Shown piece after piece: positions 9,487 to 20,243 of a stretch of DNA of 64,000 bases (the first letter of the stretch is position 1; each line of letters begins with the position of its first letter). The DNA is from Algoriphagus halophilus. Its GTDB lineage: Bacteria; Bacteroidota; Bacteroidia; Cytophagales; Cyclobacteriaceae. A model generated the notes under the pieces. That model saw nothing but the letters and a program-made list of their open reading frames with translations. It made no database searches and was not told where the DNA came from. Made by a program: the position numbers and the translations under genes. The DNA lies in the NCBI RefSeq assembly GCF_900129785.1, contig NZ_FSRC01000001.1, positions 992,001 to 1,056,000 on the forward strand. Direction: 5' to 3'.

Positions 9487-10638
9487 ATGCTTTCTTGTCA
9501 AAAACACCTGTTTAATCTAAAGCCTGGGGTTCACTATTTAAACAATGCCTACCGTGCCCCATTACTTGGGAGTTCGGAAGAAGCAGGGATTCAATCTATT
9601 ATCAAGCAAAGAAATCCTTTTGAGTTTACCCAAGATGATTTTTTTGATGGGGTAATGGAAGTAAGAACCTCATTCGGTTCGTTGGTAAATTGTAAAGCCA
9701 ATGAAGTAGCTGTAATTCCGTCTACCTCTTATGGCTTCACTTCTGTGTTGAACAATGTGCCAGGAGGAAAAGGCAAAAAAGCAATTGTAGTGAAAGATGA
9801 GTTTCCAAGTGGGTATTTTTCTTTAGAACGTTGGGTCAAGGAACAAGGTGCAGAATTGGTCATTATAGGTCCTGATCAGAACGAAGCCCAAAAAGGTGCC
9901 TCTTGGAACCAGCGAATTCTGGACAGCATTAATCAGGACACTGCGGTAATATTAATTTCCTCTATTCATTGGATGAGTGGGGTAAAATTTGACTTGAAGG
10001 CCATAGGAGAAAGGTGTCAGGAAGTAGGGGCTTATTTTATTGTCGATGGGACTCAGTCCGTTGGGGCCCTGCCCATGGATGTGAAAGAGTTTAATATTGA
10101 TGCATTGATTTGTGCAACCTATAAATGGCTTCTTGGTCCATATTCCATCGCCTTGGCCTTTATTGGAGAAAAGTTTCAAGATGGTATTCCTTTGGAAGAA
10201 TCCTGGATGAATCGGGTGAATGCTCGAAATTTTAGTTCTTTATCTGATTATGCAGATCAATACCAAGCCGGAGCAGGAAGGTTCAATGTTGGTGAAACTA
10301 GTAATTTCATTATGATGCCTATGTTGAAAGCAAGTTTGAGCCAATTGCTGGTGTGGAAACCTGAAGGAATTCAGGAATATGCTCGGTTGTTAAACCAGCC
10401 GTTGAGACAATTTATGGAAGAAATCGGGGGTGTGGTTGAAAAAGATGCCTATTTAGCCTATCATTTGATTGCTCCCAAATTGCCCCAAAAACTTGATCTG
10501 ATTTCTCTTAAAAATAAACTGGATGAACATCAGGTTTATTTATCTGCGAGAGGAGAAAATTTGAGGATTTCAGTGAATGTCTTCAACACCGAGGAGGATA
10601 TTGCCAAATTGCAAGAGGTTATCAGGGGAGAATTGTAA
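9487..10638 (+). CDS. Aminotransferase class V-fold PLP enzyme
   Basis: PLP-dependent enzyme of the class V/cysteine-desulfurase fold, 383 residues. Visible features are HYLNNAYRAP at the N-terminus, the PLP-contacting VDGTQSVGALP, and CATYKWLLGPYS with the Schiff-base lysine, then RFNVGETSN. The ATG at 9487 is chosen over a GTG six bases upstream. Lacking the active-site Cys context of SufS/IscS, it is more likely a transaminase or racemase-like member. Substrate unknown. Confidence 0.85.
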   Translation: MLSCQKHLFNLKPGVHYLNNAYRAPLLGSSEEAGIQSIIKQRNPFEFTQDDFFDGVMEVRTSFGSLVNCKANEVAVIPSTSYGFTSVLNNVPGGKGKKAIVVKDEFPSGYFSLERWVKEQGAELVIIGPDQNEAQKGASWNQRILDSINQDTAVILISSIHWMSGVKFDLKAIGERCQEVGAYFIVDGTQSVGALPMDVKEFNIDALICATYKWLLGPYSIALAFIGEKFQDGIPLEESWMNRVNARNFSSLSDYADQYQAGAGRFNVGETSNFIMMPMLKASLSQLLVWKPEGIQEYARLLNQPLRQFMEEIGGVVEKDAYLAYHLIAPKLPQKLDLISLKNKLDEHQVYLSARGENLRISVNVFNTEEDIAKLQEVIRGEL

Positions 10639-10723
10639 AATGTATTGTAGGGGGCACCTGAAGCAATTGCCTAAACTTTTCTTTTTATTTAGTAGATTCA
10701 GGTTTACTTTTTTTAAACAATAC

Positions 10724-11083
10724 ATGGAAAAAAGAACCTGTTTAAATTGTGGTGAGCCCATACGAGGTAGAGTAGATAAGAAGTTCTGTGATGATTCCTG
10801 CAGGAATAATTACAACAACCAGCAAAATGCAATCACCACCAATTTGATTCGGAACATTAATTATGCCCTAAAAAAGAATCGGAATATTTTAGAAAGTTTG
10901 ATCCAAGAGGGAGAGAGTTTGGCCAAATCACCAAGGGATAAATTAATGAGAGCAGGTTTCAATTTTAAATATTTCACGCATTTGTACACCAATAAAAAGG
11001 GAAATCAATACCATTACTGCTATGATTATGGGTACTTGGAGTTGGAGGGAGATTGGTTTTTGATTGTAAAAGGAAAAGAATAA
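10724..11083 (+). CDS. Small zinc-ribbon protein, DUF2116-like
   Basis: A 119-residue protein starting MEKRTCLNCGEPIRG. Cys pairs CLNC and CDDSCRNNYNN near the N-terminus form a probable zinc ribbon. The rest is basic and mixed helix/strand, ending in a YCYDYGYLELEGDWFLIVKG segment. The frame is open further upstream, but that part overlaps the aminotransferase gene, so the ATG at 10724 is chosen. Function unknown, possibly nucleic-acid binding. Confidence 0.75.
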   Translation: MEKRTCLNCGEPIRGRVDKKFCDDSCRNNYNNQQNAITTNLIRNINYALKKNRNILESLIQEGESLAKSPRDKLMRAGFNFKYFTHLYTNKKGNQYHYCYDYGYLELEGDWFLIVKGKE

Positions 11084-11099
11084 TCTAATCTAAATAGGG

Positions 11100-11519
11100 A
11101 TGAAAAAGCGCGTTACAGGAGTAGGGGGTATTTTCTTTAAAGTGAAAGACCCAGCAAAAACCAAAGATTGGTACAGAAAACATTTGGGACTTCATACGGA
11201 TGAATATGGGACCACTTTTGAATATAGGAGTGCTGATAACCCAGAACAGAAAGAATTTTTACAATGGTCTCCCATGAAGGACGATACCACCTATTTCAAA
11301 CCTTCGGAAAAAGATTTTATGATCAATTACTGTGTGGAAAATCTAGAGGAATTGGTAGAGGAGTTGAAAAAAGAGGGAGTCACTATTTTAGATAAAATCG
11401 AAACCTATGATTATGGGAAATTTGTCCATATTTTGGATCCGGATGGACATAGCATAGAGCTCTGGGAGCCCAATAATGAGGTCTATGATGACATGGTTGA
11501 AGACAAAACAAAAAGCTAA
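11100..11519 (+). CDS. VOC/glyoxalase-like protein
   Basis: A 139-residue single-module vicinal-oxygen-chelate protein. The pattern GGIFFKVKDPAKTKDWYRKHLGL at the start and KFVHILDPDGHSIELWEP at the end are typical of the fold, with Glu and His as probable metal ligands. Substrate unknown. It begins a tight same-strand run with two acetyltransferase genes. Confidence 0.85.
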   Translation: MKKRVTGVGGIFFKVKDPAKTKDWYRKHLGLHTDEYGTTFEYRSADNPEQKEFLQWSPMKDDTTYFKPSEKDFMINYCVENLEELVEELKKEGVTILDKIETYDYGKFVHILDPDGHSIELWEPNNEVYDDMVEDKTKS

Positions 11520-11533
11520 TTGAAAAATTAACG

Positions 11534-11815
11534 ATGGAAATACAACATCAATTTGATGGTAGAAAAGGATCTTTTTTTGTGGAAGAAGGGGTGAGAAGGT
11601 TCGCTGAGATGGTCTATGTCATGGCTGGGCCAAAAAAGATGATCATCGAACACACAGAAGTAGATGAAACACTAAAAGGACAAGGCATAGGGGAGAAATT
11701 ATTGGAGGCTTTGGTTGAATATGTAAGAAAGGAGGGGATTAAGGTATTACCTCTTTGCCCATTTGCGAAAGCTACTTTTAAGAAACGCGAAGACTTACAA
11801 GACGTTTTAAGTTAA
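11534..11815 (+). CDS. Short GNAT, YjdJ-type
   Basis: A 93-residue minimal GNAT. The acetyl-CoA loop is GQGIGEKLLEALVEY, and LPLCPFAKATFKK is the typical end of the YidJ/GCN5-related short family. Fourteen bases after the VOC gene and 12 bases before the next GNAT, so probably one operon. Substrate unknown. Confidence 0.85.
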   Translation: MEIQHQFDGRKGSFFVEEGVRRFAEMVYVMAGPKKMIIEHTEVDETLKGQGIGEKLLEALVEYVRKEGIKVLPLCPFAKATFKKREDLQDVLS

Positions 11816-11827
11816 TTCATTGCGATA

Positions 11828-12235
11828 ATGATTTCTATCCAACAAGAGCAAATCATCCAATTGGAAGAATTTATCCATGTTTTGGAGGCTTCTACTTTGG
11901 CCAAGCGTAGGCCCATGGATGATGTTACGTTATTGACTCAGATGGTGAAAGGTGCAAATCTTTGGGTGACAGCAAGAGAGGATGGAAAGCTGATCGGTTT
12001 TATGAGAGGGATTTCAGACTTCTGTTACAGGACATTTATCGCGGATTTAGCGGTGACCGAAGCTTATCAAGGAAAAGGGATTGGAACGGAAATACTTGCT
12101 AAAACACGAGAAATTGCACCTACTGCCCGTTTAATTCTGTTTGCTGCAGAAGATGCAGAAGGTTTTTATCAAAAATTGGGCTTTCACTTACATGAGCGAT
12201 GTTATCAATTGAAGACTGGAGAGCCATTCTCCTGA
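11828..12235 (+). CDS. GNAT N-acetyltransferase
   Basis: A 135-residue acetyltransferase with loop VTEAYQGKGIGTEILAKTRE and the C-terminal FYQKLGFHLHERCYQL signature. It resembles small N-acetyltransferases acting on amines or amino acids, but no substrate can be read. Last gene of the VOC-GNAT-GNAT run. Confidence 0.85.
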   Translation: MISIQQEQIIQLEEFIHVLEASTLAKRRPMDDVTLLTQMVKGANLWVTAREDGKLIGFMRGISDFCYRTFIADLAVTEAYQGKGIGTEILAKTREIAPTARLILFAAEDAEGFYQKLGFHLHERCYQLKTGEPFS

Positions 12236-12281
12236 TTTTTTGTTAAACTGCTTCCAAATTTAACCAACCAACCATTCACCC

Positions 12282-13559
12282 ATGAGAAAATTAGTTCTTT
12301 CGGGGTTAGCATTAATGCTATCCCTTGGTGTTTTTGCGCAAAAAACTTACATCCACGCAGGGAAATTAGTGGATGTGAAAACAAAAAAAATCCTGACTGA
12401 GCAGACCATTGTAGTAGAAGGAGATAAAATTGTATCTGTTAGTGCTGGATACCAATCTGGAGGAGGAAGTGATCAAACCATCGATTTGAAGAATAGTACC
12501 GTGATGCCTGGTTTAATGGATATGCACGTGCATATTGAAGGAGAGACAAGTCCGACCAGGTACGTGGATGGCTTTAGAGATAATGAGGCTGACATTGCTT
12601 ACAAAGCGGTCCCTTTTGCGGAAAAAACACTGATGGCTGGTTTTACTACCGTTCGTGATTTAGGAGGTTCTGGAGTGAATATAGCCTTGAGAAATGCCAT
12701 TGCCGCTGGAAGAGTAAATGGCCCTAGAATTTACACGGCAGGAAGATCCATTGCTCCGACAGGTGGTCATGCAGATCCAACGAATGGAGTTAAAAGAGAT
12801 TTAATGGGGGATCCAGGGCCAGATCAAGGGGTGATTAATGGGCCCTATGAAGCAAGAAAAGCGGTGCGCCAAGCTGTGAAATACGGTTCTGATGTCATCA
12901 AAGTAACTGCCACAGGTGGTGTTTTGTCCGTAGCTAGAGATGGTTCAGCTCCACAATTTCAGCAGGACGAATTGGATGCGATTGTTCAAACTGCCAATGA
13001 TTTTGGAATTCATGTGGCAGCACATGCGCATGGAGATGAAGGAATGCAACGGGCAGTGAAAGCTGGGGTTCACTCCATCGAACATGGGACTATGATGACT
13101 GATGAGACCATGGCACTTATGAAAGACAAGGGAACCTGGTATGTGCCTACTATTACTGCAGGGATGACTGCTGCTCAGTTGGCTGAGGTTCCGGGATATT
13201 ATCCTCCTGTTGTGGCTGAAAAAGCAAGAAGAATAGGCCCACAGATTCAAGATACATTTGCTAAAGCCTATAAAAGTGGCGTCAAGATCGCTTTCGGGAC
13301 GGATGCTGCAGTGTACCCACATGGAGACAACTACCGCGAATTTATGTACATGGTGGAGGCAGGAATGCCTCATTTAGAAGCGATTCAAGCAGCCACCATC
13401 ACCAATGCAATATTCATGAATATTGAAGATAAATTAGGCTCTATCGAAGGAGGTAAAATAGCAGATATCATTGCTGTAAATGGAGATCCCGAACAGGATA
13501 TAGCTGTGATGAAAGAAGTGGTATTTGTCATGAAAGAAGGAAAAGTCTACAAACAATAA
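12282..13559 (+). CDS. Secreted amidohydrolase
   Basis: Metal-dependent hydrolase of the imidazolonepropionase-like/prolidase-type amidohydrolase group, 425 residues with a signal peptide (cleavage near GVFAQK). HxH is at His82 and His84 (DMHVHIEGE). A KVTATGG segment carries the likely bridging lysine, followed by HVAAHAHGDEG, IEHG and the metal Asp in FGTDAAVYPHG. Probably cleaves dipeptides or cyclic amides in the periplasm. A hairpin terminator and a secreted carboxypeptidase gene follow. Confidence 0.9.
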   Translation: MRKLVLSGLALMLSLGVFAQKTYIHAGKLVDVKTKKILTEQTIVVEGDKIVSVSAGYQSGGGSDQTIDLKNSTVMPGLMDMHVHIEGETSPTRYVDGFRDNEADIAYKAVPFAEKTLMAGFTTVRDLGGSGVNIALRNAIAAGRVNGPRIYTAGRSIAPTGGHADPTNGVKRDLMGDPGPDQGVINGPYEARKAVRQAVKYGSDVIKVTATGGVLSVARDGSAPQFQQDELDAIVQTANDFGIHVAAHAHGDEGMQRAVKAGVHSIEHGTMMTDETMALMKDKGTWYVPTITAGMTAAQLAEVPGYYPPVVAEKARRIGPQIQDTFAKAYKSGVKIAFGTDAAVYPHGDNYREFMYMVEAGMPHLEAIQAATITNAIFMNIEDKLGSIEGGKIADIIAVNGDPEQDIAVMKEVVFVMKEGKVYKQ

Positions 13560-13562
13560 TTG

Positions 13563-13586
13563 AAAGCTCGAGTATTCGGGCTTTTT
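13563..13586 (+). terminator. Probable terminator after amidohydrolase
   Basis: AAAGCTCGA (13563-13571) pairs with TCGGGCTTT (13576-13584) with one G-T pair, then further T. Confidence 0.7.
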
Positions 13587-13630
13587 ATGTCTTAAATTAA
13601 ATCCTATCAACCAATCTAAATCAAACAATC

Positions 13631-15136
13631 ATGAAGATAAGATTAGTACTAATCCTATTTCTCGTCACCGGTTTTGCTTTTGCACAGGAAAACCCTGAAT
13701 CGGAAAAAGAGACTCCAAAAGCACAGGTGTTTGAATCCAAACAGTCTGTTACGATTGATGGCAAGACCATTAACTTGAATGCGAAGGCGGGGACCTTTGA
13801 ATTGAAGGATGAACAAAATAGGCCGATCGCCCTATTTGGTTTTACCGCCTATTTTAAGGAAAACCCTGAAAAAGATAGACCGATCATCTTTTCTTACAAT
13901 GGAGGTCCAGGTTCATCTTCCTATTGGCTTCATATGGGAATTATGGGTCCAAAACGAATTGTGTTAGATGACCCAAATTACAATCAGGCAGGACCTTATG
14001 AGCTTACCAATAATGAATTCTCCATATTGGATGTAGCAGATGTAGTCATGATGGATCCTGTTGGAACGGGTTTAAGTGTTCCGATCGGTGATGCTACTGG
14101 CAAGGATTTCTGGGGGGTAGATCAGGATATCAGAAGTGTCAGCTTATTCATTATGCAATTTCTAAAGGAATATGACCGATTGAATTCACCAAAATACATT
14201 TTGGGAGAAAGCTATGGAACTTTCAGAAATGCCGGTGTGATGAGCTATTTACTGAACCAAGGATATGCTTTGAATGGGGTGATCATGGTTTCTTCCGTAT
14301 TTGATTTGAGGACTCTGTTTTTTGTTCCAAATGAGGATATTTCAAATATTGCTTATTTACCCACTGTAGCTGTAACGGCAAGATATCATGATAAAATAAC
14401 CAACAAAGGGGCAGATATTGAATCCTTTGTACAGGAAGTAAGAGAGTTTACCGAAAATGAATATGCCCCAGCTTTATTTAAAGGCAATACCATTTCTGAT
14501 ACTGAGAAGAATTCCATTGCGCAAAAACTGGAAGGATATACTGGAATTGATGCGGAGATCTGGAAAAGAGCTGATTTAAAATTGAATGCAGGGGAGACCT
14601 TTCAGGAACTCCTAAGAGATGAAGGAATGACAGTGGGTAGATTGGATTCCAGGTATAAAGGGATCAATTTGGATCCATTGTCAATGTCTGCCTTTACAGA
14701 TCCTCAAAGTGATGCGATTTCTCCAGCGTACACCAGTTTATTCTTGGATTACTTCCACGGAGCTTTGGGAGTAAGTAAGGATTTAATGTATGCTCCTTCT
14801 GCCTATAGTAAAGATGGGTTTAAATGGGATTGGTCCCATAGCGGAAACCAATATTGGGGAACAACCGGTGCGATTACTACCCTTCCTGATATGGCCGATG
14901 CGTTGAGTAAAGATCCAAATATGAAAGTGTTGATCATGAATGGTTACTATGATTTAGCCACAGTTTTTTATGGGGTAGAGCATTCTATTTCTCATTTAGG
15001 ATTGCCAAAATCAGCCGCAGATAGAATTAAAATGACCTATTATGAAGCGGGACATATGATGTATACGCATTTACCCTCCGCAGCAAAATTTAGAGCAGAT
15101 TTAAAGGATTTTATTTCTGATACTTTAAGAAAATAA
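13631..15136 (+). CDS. Secreted serine carboxypeptidase, S10 family
   Basis: Exported peptidase of 501 residues. Signal peptide to about residue 19 (FAFAQE). S10 motifs: SYNGGPGSSS at 88-97 (oxyanion region) and LGESYGTFR with nucleophile Ser194. A late Asp lies in MNGYYDLATVF, and the His in YYEAGHMMYTH. It removes C-terminal residues from peptides, likely in the periplasm. It may work with the preceding amidohydrolase in peptide use. Confidence 0.9.
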   Translation: MKIRLVLILFLVTGFAFAQENPESEKETPKAQVFESKQSVTIDGKTINLNAKAGTFELKDEQNRPIALFGFTAYFKENPEKDRPIIFSYNGGPGSSSYWLHMGIMGPKRIVLDDPNYNQAGPYELTNNEFSILDVADVVMMDPVGTGLSVPIGDATGKDFWGVDQDIRSVSLFIMQFLKEYDRLNSPKYILGESYGTFRNAGVMSYLLNQGYALNGVIMVSSVFDLRTLFFVPNEDISNIAYLPTVAVTARYHDKITNKGADIESFVQEVREFTENEYAPALFKGNTISDTEKNSIAQKLEGYTGIDAEIWKRADLKLNAGETFQELLRDEGMTVGRLDSRYKGINLDPLSMSAFTDPQSDAISPAYTSLFLDYFHGALGVSKDLMYAPSAYSKDGFKWDWSHSGNQYWGTTGAITTLPDMADALSKDPNMKVLIMNGYYDLATVFYGVEHSISHLGLPKSAADRIKMTYYEAGHMMYTHLPSAAKFRADLKDFISDTLRK

Positions 15137-15206
15137 AAATGGAATCCAGCGGCCTGTTTCAATCAACTGTAAAAATGGAATAGGTTGCTGGTTATTTTTT
15201 CTATAA

Positions 15207-15240
15207 AAAACGCAAAATGGAATATCTCCGAATGCGTTTT
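15207..15240 (+). terminator. Possible terminator after S10 peptidase
   Basis: AAAACGCA (15207-15214) and TGCGTTTT (15233-15240) flank an 18-base loop. The stem is short, so the call is weak. Confidence 0.4.
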
Positions 15241-15316
15241 ATCTTAAACCATTGAATAATTACTTTTCAGGGATTAATCAGAGACCAAAACTGGTGGGAC
15301 TGACTGCTGAGATCAA

Positions 15317-15712
15317 TTAACCTTCTTCTTCGTATTGGGTAAGTTGTAGTTTGATTTTGTCAAGTGTAAGAGGCTTTTCAAGAAAGCCTGAGACAATGCT
15401 ATATTCATCTGCTTTTTGCCGATCTTGAAAATCAATGGAGCTGGAAAGTATGACGATTTTATTGTTTCTATCAGGGAATTTTTCTTGATAGATTTCCAGA
15501 AACTCCCAGCCATTCATTACGGGCATATTGATGTCCAGAAAAATCAGTATTTTTTTATGAGAAGGTATTTCCGAGACTCGTTCAATAGCAAATTGACCCT
15601 CAAGAAATTCCTCAATATTGTCCGAAACTTCAACTTTGCTTAATAACCTATTATTGATCAGGTTATTGATGGGGTCATCATCCACGAGAAAAATGGCGTC
15701 GAAGTGAATCAT
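15317..15712 (-). CDS. Stand-alone response regulator receiver protein
   Basis: A 131-residue CheY-like receiver without an output domain. The acidic pocket DDDP lies near the start (AIFLVDDDP), the phosphoacceptor Asp in IFLDINMP, and the conserved Lys in FLEKPLT. The start at 15712 (MIHFDAIF) is preferred to a longer open frame. No kinase is nearby. Such single receivers often act in phosphorelays or as protein-protein switches. Confidence 0.87.
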   Translation of the reverse strand: MIHFDAIFLVDDDPINNLINNRLLSKVEVSDNIEEFLEGQFAIERVSEIPSHKKILIFLDINMPVMNGWEFLEIYQEKFPDRNNKIVILSSSIDFQDRQKADEYSIVSGFLEKPLTLDKIKLQLTQYEEEG

Positions 15713-15833
15713 TGAACGATTTAAAGTAGTCAGTTGGGTATTATCAGCAAAATACAATTATTCCATATCCTAGAAAAAGTATTTTTACCCTTTTTTATAA
15801 TTAAATATGACTAGCCTCTAATTTTCAGATAAA

Positions 15834-15861
15834 TAAAAAAGGAGACTGAATCAGTCTCCTT
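15834..15861 (-). terminator. Terminator after groEL
   Basis: AAGGAGACTGA and TCAGTCTCCTT form an 11-bp stem around one base (15839-15861). An A run at 15834-15840 becomes the U tract on the minus strand. Confidence 0.85.
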
Positions 15862-15881
15862 CCTTATTTGAGGGGTTGGAA

Positions 15882-17531
<1,650 letters not shown>

Positions 17532-17550
17532 TTAACGTTTAGGTGATTGC

Positions 17551-17829
17551 TTAAAGGATAGCGAAAATGTCAGACTCTCTCATGATAAGAAAATCCTTGC
17601 CATCTACATTCAGTTCAGTACCAGAGTATTTTCCGTACAATACGGTATCTCCTACTGAAACAGTCAAGGGCTCATCTTTTTTACCATTACCCACTGCTAC
17701 TACAGTACCTTTTTGAGGCTTTTCTTTAGCAGTATCCGGGATATAAAGTCCGGATGCGGTTTTCTCTTCGGCTGCAGCTGGTTGTACCAAAACCCGATCT
17801 GCAAGAGGTTTGATGTTCACGTTTGACAT
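17551..17829 (-). CDS. groS: Co-chaperonin GroES
   Basis: Ten-kDa lid of the GroEL chamber, 92 residues from [13 protein letters not shown]. Shows the PLADRVLV start, the mobile loop [10 protein letters not shown] and the [13 protein letters not shown] segment. The start at 17829 is chosen over a 12-residue extension without family support. First gene of the groESL operon. Confidence 0.98.
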   Translation of the reverse strand: MSNVNIKPLADRVLVQPAAAEEKTASGLYIPDTAKEKPQKGTVVAVGNGKKDEPLTVSVGDTVLYGKYSGTELNVDGKDFLIMRESDIFAIL

Positions 17830-17911
17830 ATTATGTATTTGTTTAAATGTTAGATTAAAATGCATATGGCTATTAGCACTTCCTGTGCCAGTACCAGATA
17901 TTTAAAAAAGG

Positions 17912-18013
17912 CTGACAAATCGGCTGTAAATGTCAGGTAGCATCCTTCTTCAATGCGACAGATTTCAAAAAATTAACTGTCAATTTTTCCAAAACTGTCA
18001 GTTTTTATGTCAG
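17912..18013. promoter_or_regulatory. Cluster of TGTCAG words upstream of groES
   Basis: CTGACA (17912-17917) and TGTCAG (17931-17936) form an inverted pair. Further TGTCA/CTGTCAG words occur at about 17978, 17995 and 18008. No CIRCE inverted repeat is present. Heat-shock control sites are a possible reading, but this is inference. Confidence 0.3.
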
Positions 18014-18044
18014 ATTTTAGTATTTTTTGGTAAACCTATATCCT

Positions 18045-18755
18045 ATGAAGACATTGCCAAAAAACTGGATTGCCGAAGGATTGATTGATTTTGAGTATAA
18101 GAAATATCAACTTCTGGCATACTTACAGGAAACAGATCAACAATTTGACGCTGCCAAGCTTTACCCAGTATTAGGGGAGCTGATTGAGCACCATCGGCTT
18201 TTGGATGATTTGAAAAAGGGAAAATCAGAGATGAAAAGTCTTTTCCCTAAAGCTATTTCATCGATCGATGTCCAAAATGCAAAAATCCATTATCAACCCC
18301 GAGAAAAAGAAGGCGAATTGATGCAGGAAATAGCAAATATCACCGAATACGCACTTCCATTATTTTCTCAGCAAATCCACAAAGGAAAAGAGATTTATCA
18401 GCATGTGGAGAGTCAGGTCAAATTTGAGCCGGTGGGAATTATGCCTATTTACACCCAAGAAGGATTTATCCTGGTTTCCAAAGAAAACAGAGCAGACATC
18501 CATGCTTACCAATACCAATCCAACTTACTTCAACTAGCAGGAGAGAAGTTTAGAAGCGTAAGTATGTGGCTCGTTGGGGTGTTTCAAAAAACCATCGTCA
18601 ACACCTTGGAAAGAATAAAATTGCAATTGATCCGAGAGGTGAAGGAGCTTCCAAACCCAGCAACTTGGAGGGTGCATAGTGCTCAAGATTTCCCAATGGA
18701 GGAAACCTTGATTCCTATTAGTAAAAGGTTGCTTTTACAGCATGTTGCCAAGTAA
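18045..18755 (+). CDS. Conserved protein of unknown function
   Basis: A 236-residue soluble protein starting MKTLPKNWIAEGLIDFEYKK. I recognise no catalytic motif. It is rich in charged helices, without signal or membrane segments. The ATG at 18045 is chosen over a TTG 18 bases earlier. It is divergent from groES and converges on a fatty-acid-hydroxylase-type gene. Confidence 0.7.
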   Translation: MKTLPKNWIAEGLIDFEYKKYQLLAYLQETDQQFDAAKLYPVLGELIEHHRLLDDLKKGKSEMKSLFPKAISSIDVQNAKIHYQPREKEGELMQEIANITEYALPLFSQQIHKGKEIYQHVESQVKFEPVGIMPIYTQEGFILVSKENRADIHAYQYQSNLLQLAGEKFRSVSMWLVGVFQKTIVNTLERIKLQLIREVKELPNPATWRVHSAQDFPMEETLIPISKRLLLQHVAK

Positions 18756-18778
18756 GGGACCTTCAAAGGATGATGTTA

Positions 18779-19705
18779 CTAAGCTAATACCTCCTCTTCT
18801 TCAAGCGGAGCTTTTTCCTGCTTAGGAAGTTCTTCTTTTTCACGGGAAGCAATTACCTCTGCACCAGGTTTGTCGAATAAGATTCTCCAGCCCTCTTTGA
18901 AGTTATTGGCCTTTTTAAGGTCCTTAAAGATGTCTACCCATTCATGAAAGACTAGGTAAATGGGATTGTAGGAAGTGACAGGTTTAGTAATTCCATAAGT
19001 TGGCCTTTCTGCTTCAGGCATAAAGGTCCCAAACATCCTATCCCAAATAATAAATGTAGAACCGTAGTTCTTGTCCAAGTAATGCTCGTCACTGGCATGA
19101 TGTACGCGGTGATGGGAAGGGGTAGTGAATATAAACTCTATGGGCCTAGGTAATTTCTTGATATACTCTGTGTGAATCCAAAATTGGTACAGCACTGCGA
19201 TCTGGTGACAGATAAAGAAGACAAAGGGATTAAATCCCATAAACATAACAGGGAAGAAGAAAATCACTTTGATGTGTTGTGTCCAACCCAACCTGAACGA
19301 AACAGATAAATTGTATTTGGATGAATTATGATGGGTAATATGAGTTGCCCACCAAAAGCGCTGCTCATGAGCTACTCGATGTGCCCAGTATCTGGCAAAG
19401 TCGATGGCTACAAAACATAGAGGAAAAGACCACCAGGTTAAAGGGATGGTAAAAGGAGAAATGTTGTAGAAGAATAAAGCAGACCCAAAGGTCGCTACTT
19501 TTATCAATGCACTGATTCCCACATTGACCAGCCCAATGGTGGAAGCAGCGAAGAAGTCTTTGGTGCTATAGGCATCTTTTTTTTGATAGGCACTGATTCC
19601 CCACTCGATGAATACAAGCAGGAACATAATAGGGGCTGCCCAAAGGATAAGATTAGGCCAATTTTCAAGATGTAAGTCTTCCAGACTTATCGGTTTAGAA
19701 TTCAT
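18779..19705 (-). CDS. Fatty acid hydroxylase / sterol desaturase family membrane enzyme
   Basis: Integral-membrane di-iron oxygenase, about 308 residues from MNSKPISLEDLHL. A longer start at 19753 is possible. Histidine boxes are seen as HRVAH, HITHHNSS and HRVHHASD, the typical HxxxH/HxxHH set. Four to five hydrophobic segments surround them. It hydroxylates or desaturates lipids or carotenoid-like substrates, but the exact substrate is not readable. The C-terminal tail is charged and rich in Glu. Confidence 0.85.
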   Translation of the reverse strand: MNSKPISLEDLHLENWPNLILWAAPIMFLLVFIEWGISAYQKKDAYSTKDFFAASTIGLVNVGISALIKVATFGSALFFYNISPFTIPLTWWSFPLCFVAIDFARYWAHRVAHEQRFWWATHITHHNSSKYNLSVSFRLGWTQHIKVIFFFPVMFMGFNPFVFFICHQIAVLYQFWIHTEYIKKLPRPIEFIFTTPSHHRVHHASDEHYLDKNYGSTFIIWDRMFGTFMPEAERPTYGITKPVTSYNPIYLVFHEWVDIFKDLKKANNFKEGWRILFDKPGAEVIASREKEELPKQEKAPLEEEEVLA

Positions 19706-19820
19706 AAATAATCCGAAAATGAATAGGGTGATTGAATGATTCTGGTAGCTCAAAAACGAATCGGCGAAGACCAGAATTTGGTGACTAGGCTAGAAATTAC
19801 GATTTCTAAAATACTAAAAC

Positions 19821-19850
19821 AAAAAAAGTCTGCCCTTTTGAGGCAGACTT
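19821..19850 (-). terminator. Terminator after secG
   Basis: AAGTCTGCC (19826-19834) pairs with GGCAGACTT (19842-19850). A seven-A run at 19821-19827 gives the U tract on the minus strand. Confidence 0.85.
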
Positions 19851-19870
19851 AACATTTGTTGACGAAAATA

Positions 19871-20233
19871 TTAATTATTTCCAGTTGTGTCTTCGCTTGT
19901 AGCTGGAGTAGACTCAGTAGGGAGTAAGCTCTCATCTTCTCCAAATGCAGGGGCAACAACTTGTTGCTTGGCACTTTCAATGTTTGGGGAAGAAAATTGA
20001 TTGGGTTGGCTTCCTGAATAAAAAGCAGAAGATGCCAATGATAAAACCAAGATAGATACTGCTAAAACCCAAGTAGCTTTTTCTAGCACATTTCCGGTAC
20101 GAGTAACTCCCATGATTTGGGATGCACTGCCTCCAAAAGCTGCTCCAACGCCACCTTTAGAGTTTTGACCTAAGATGACAAGTATTAAAAGCACTGCCAA
20201 AATCAGGATTACGGTGATTAATAAAGTAAACAT
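19871..20233 (-). CDS. secG: Protein translocase subunit SecG
   Basis: Small inner-membrane subunit of SecYEG, 120 residues. Two hydrophobic helices flank the conserved GGVGAAFGGSASQIMG loop. The C-terminal tail is acidic and low-complexity, as in other Bacteroidota. It ends the miaB-activator-lptE-unknown-secG gene run on the minus strand. Confidence 0.93.
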   Translation of the reverse strand: MFTLLITVILILAVLLILVILGQNSKGGVGAAFGGSASQIMGVTRTGNVLEKATWVLAVSILVLSLASSAFYSGSQPNQFSSPNIESAKQQVVAPAFGEDESLLPTESTPATSEDTTGNN

Positions 20234-20243
20234 ATAGTAGTGA

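Noticed and set aside
17830..18044. CIRCE operator upstream of groES
   Set aside because: TTAGCACTT occurs once at about 17873, but without the matching GAGTGCTAA arm.
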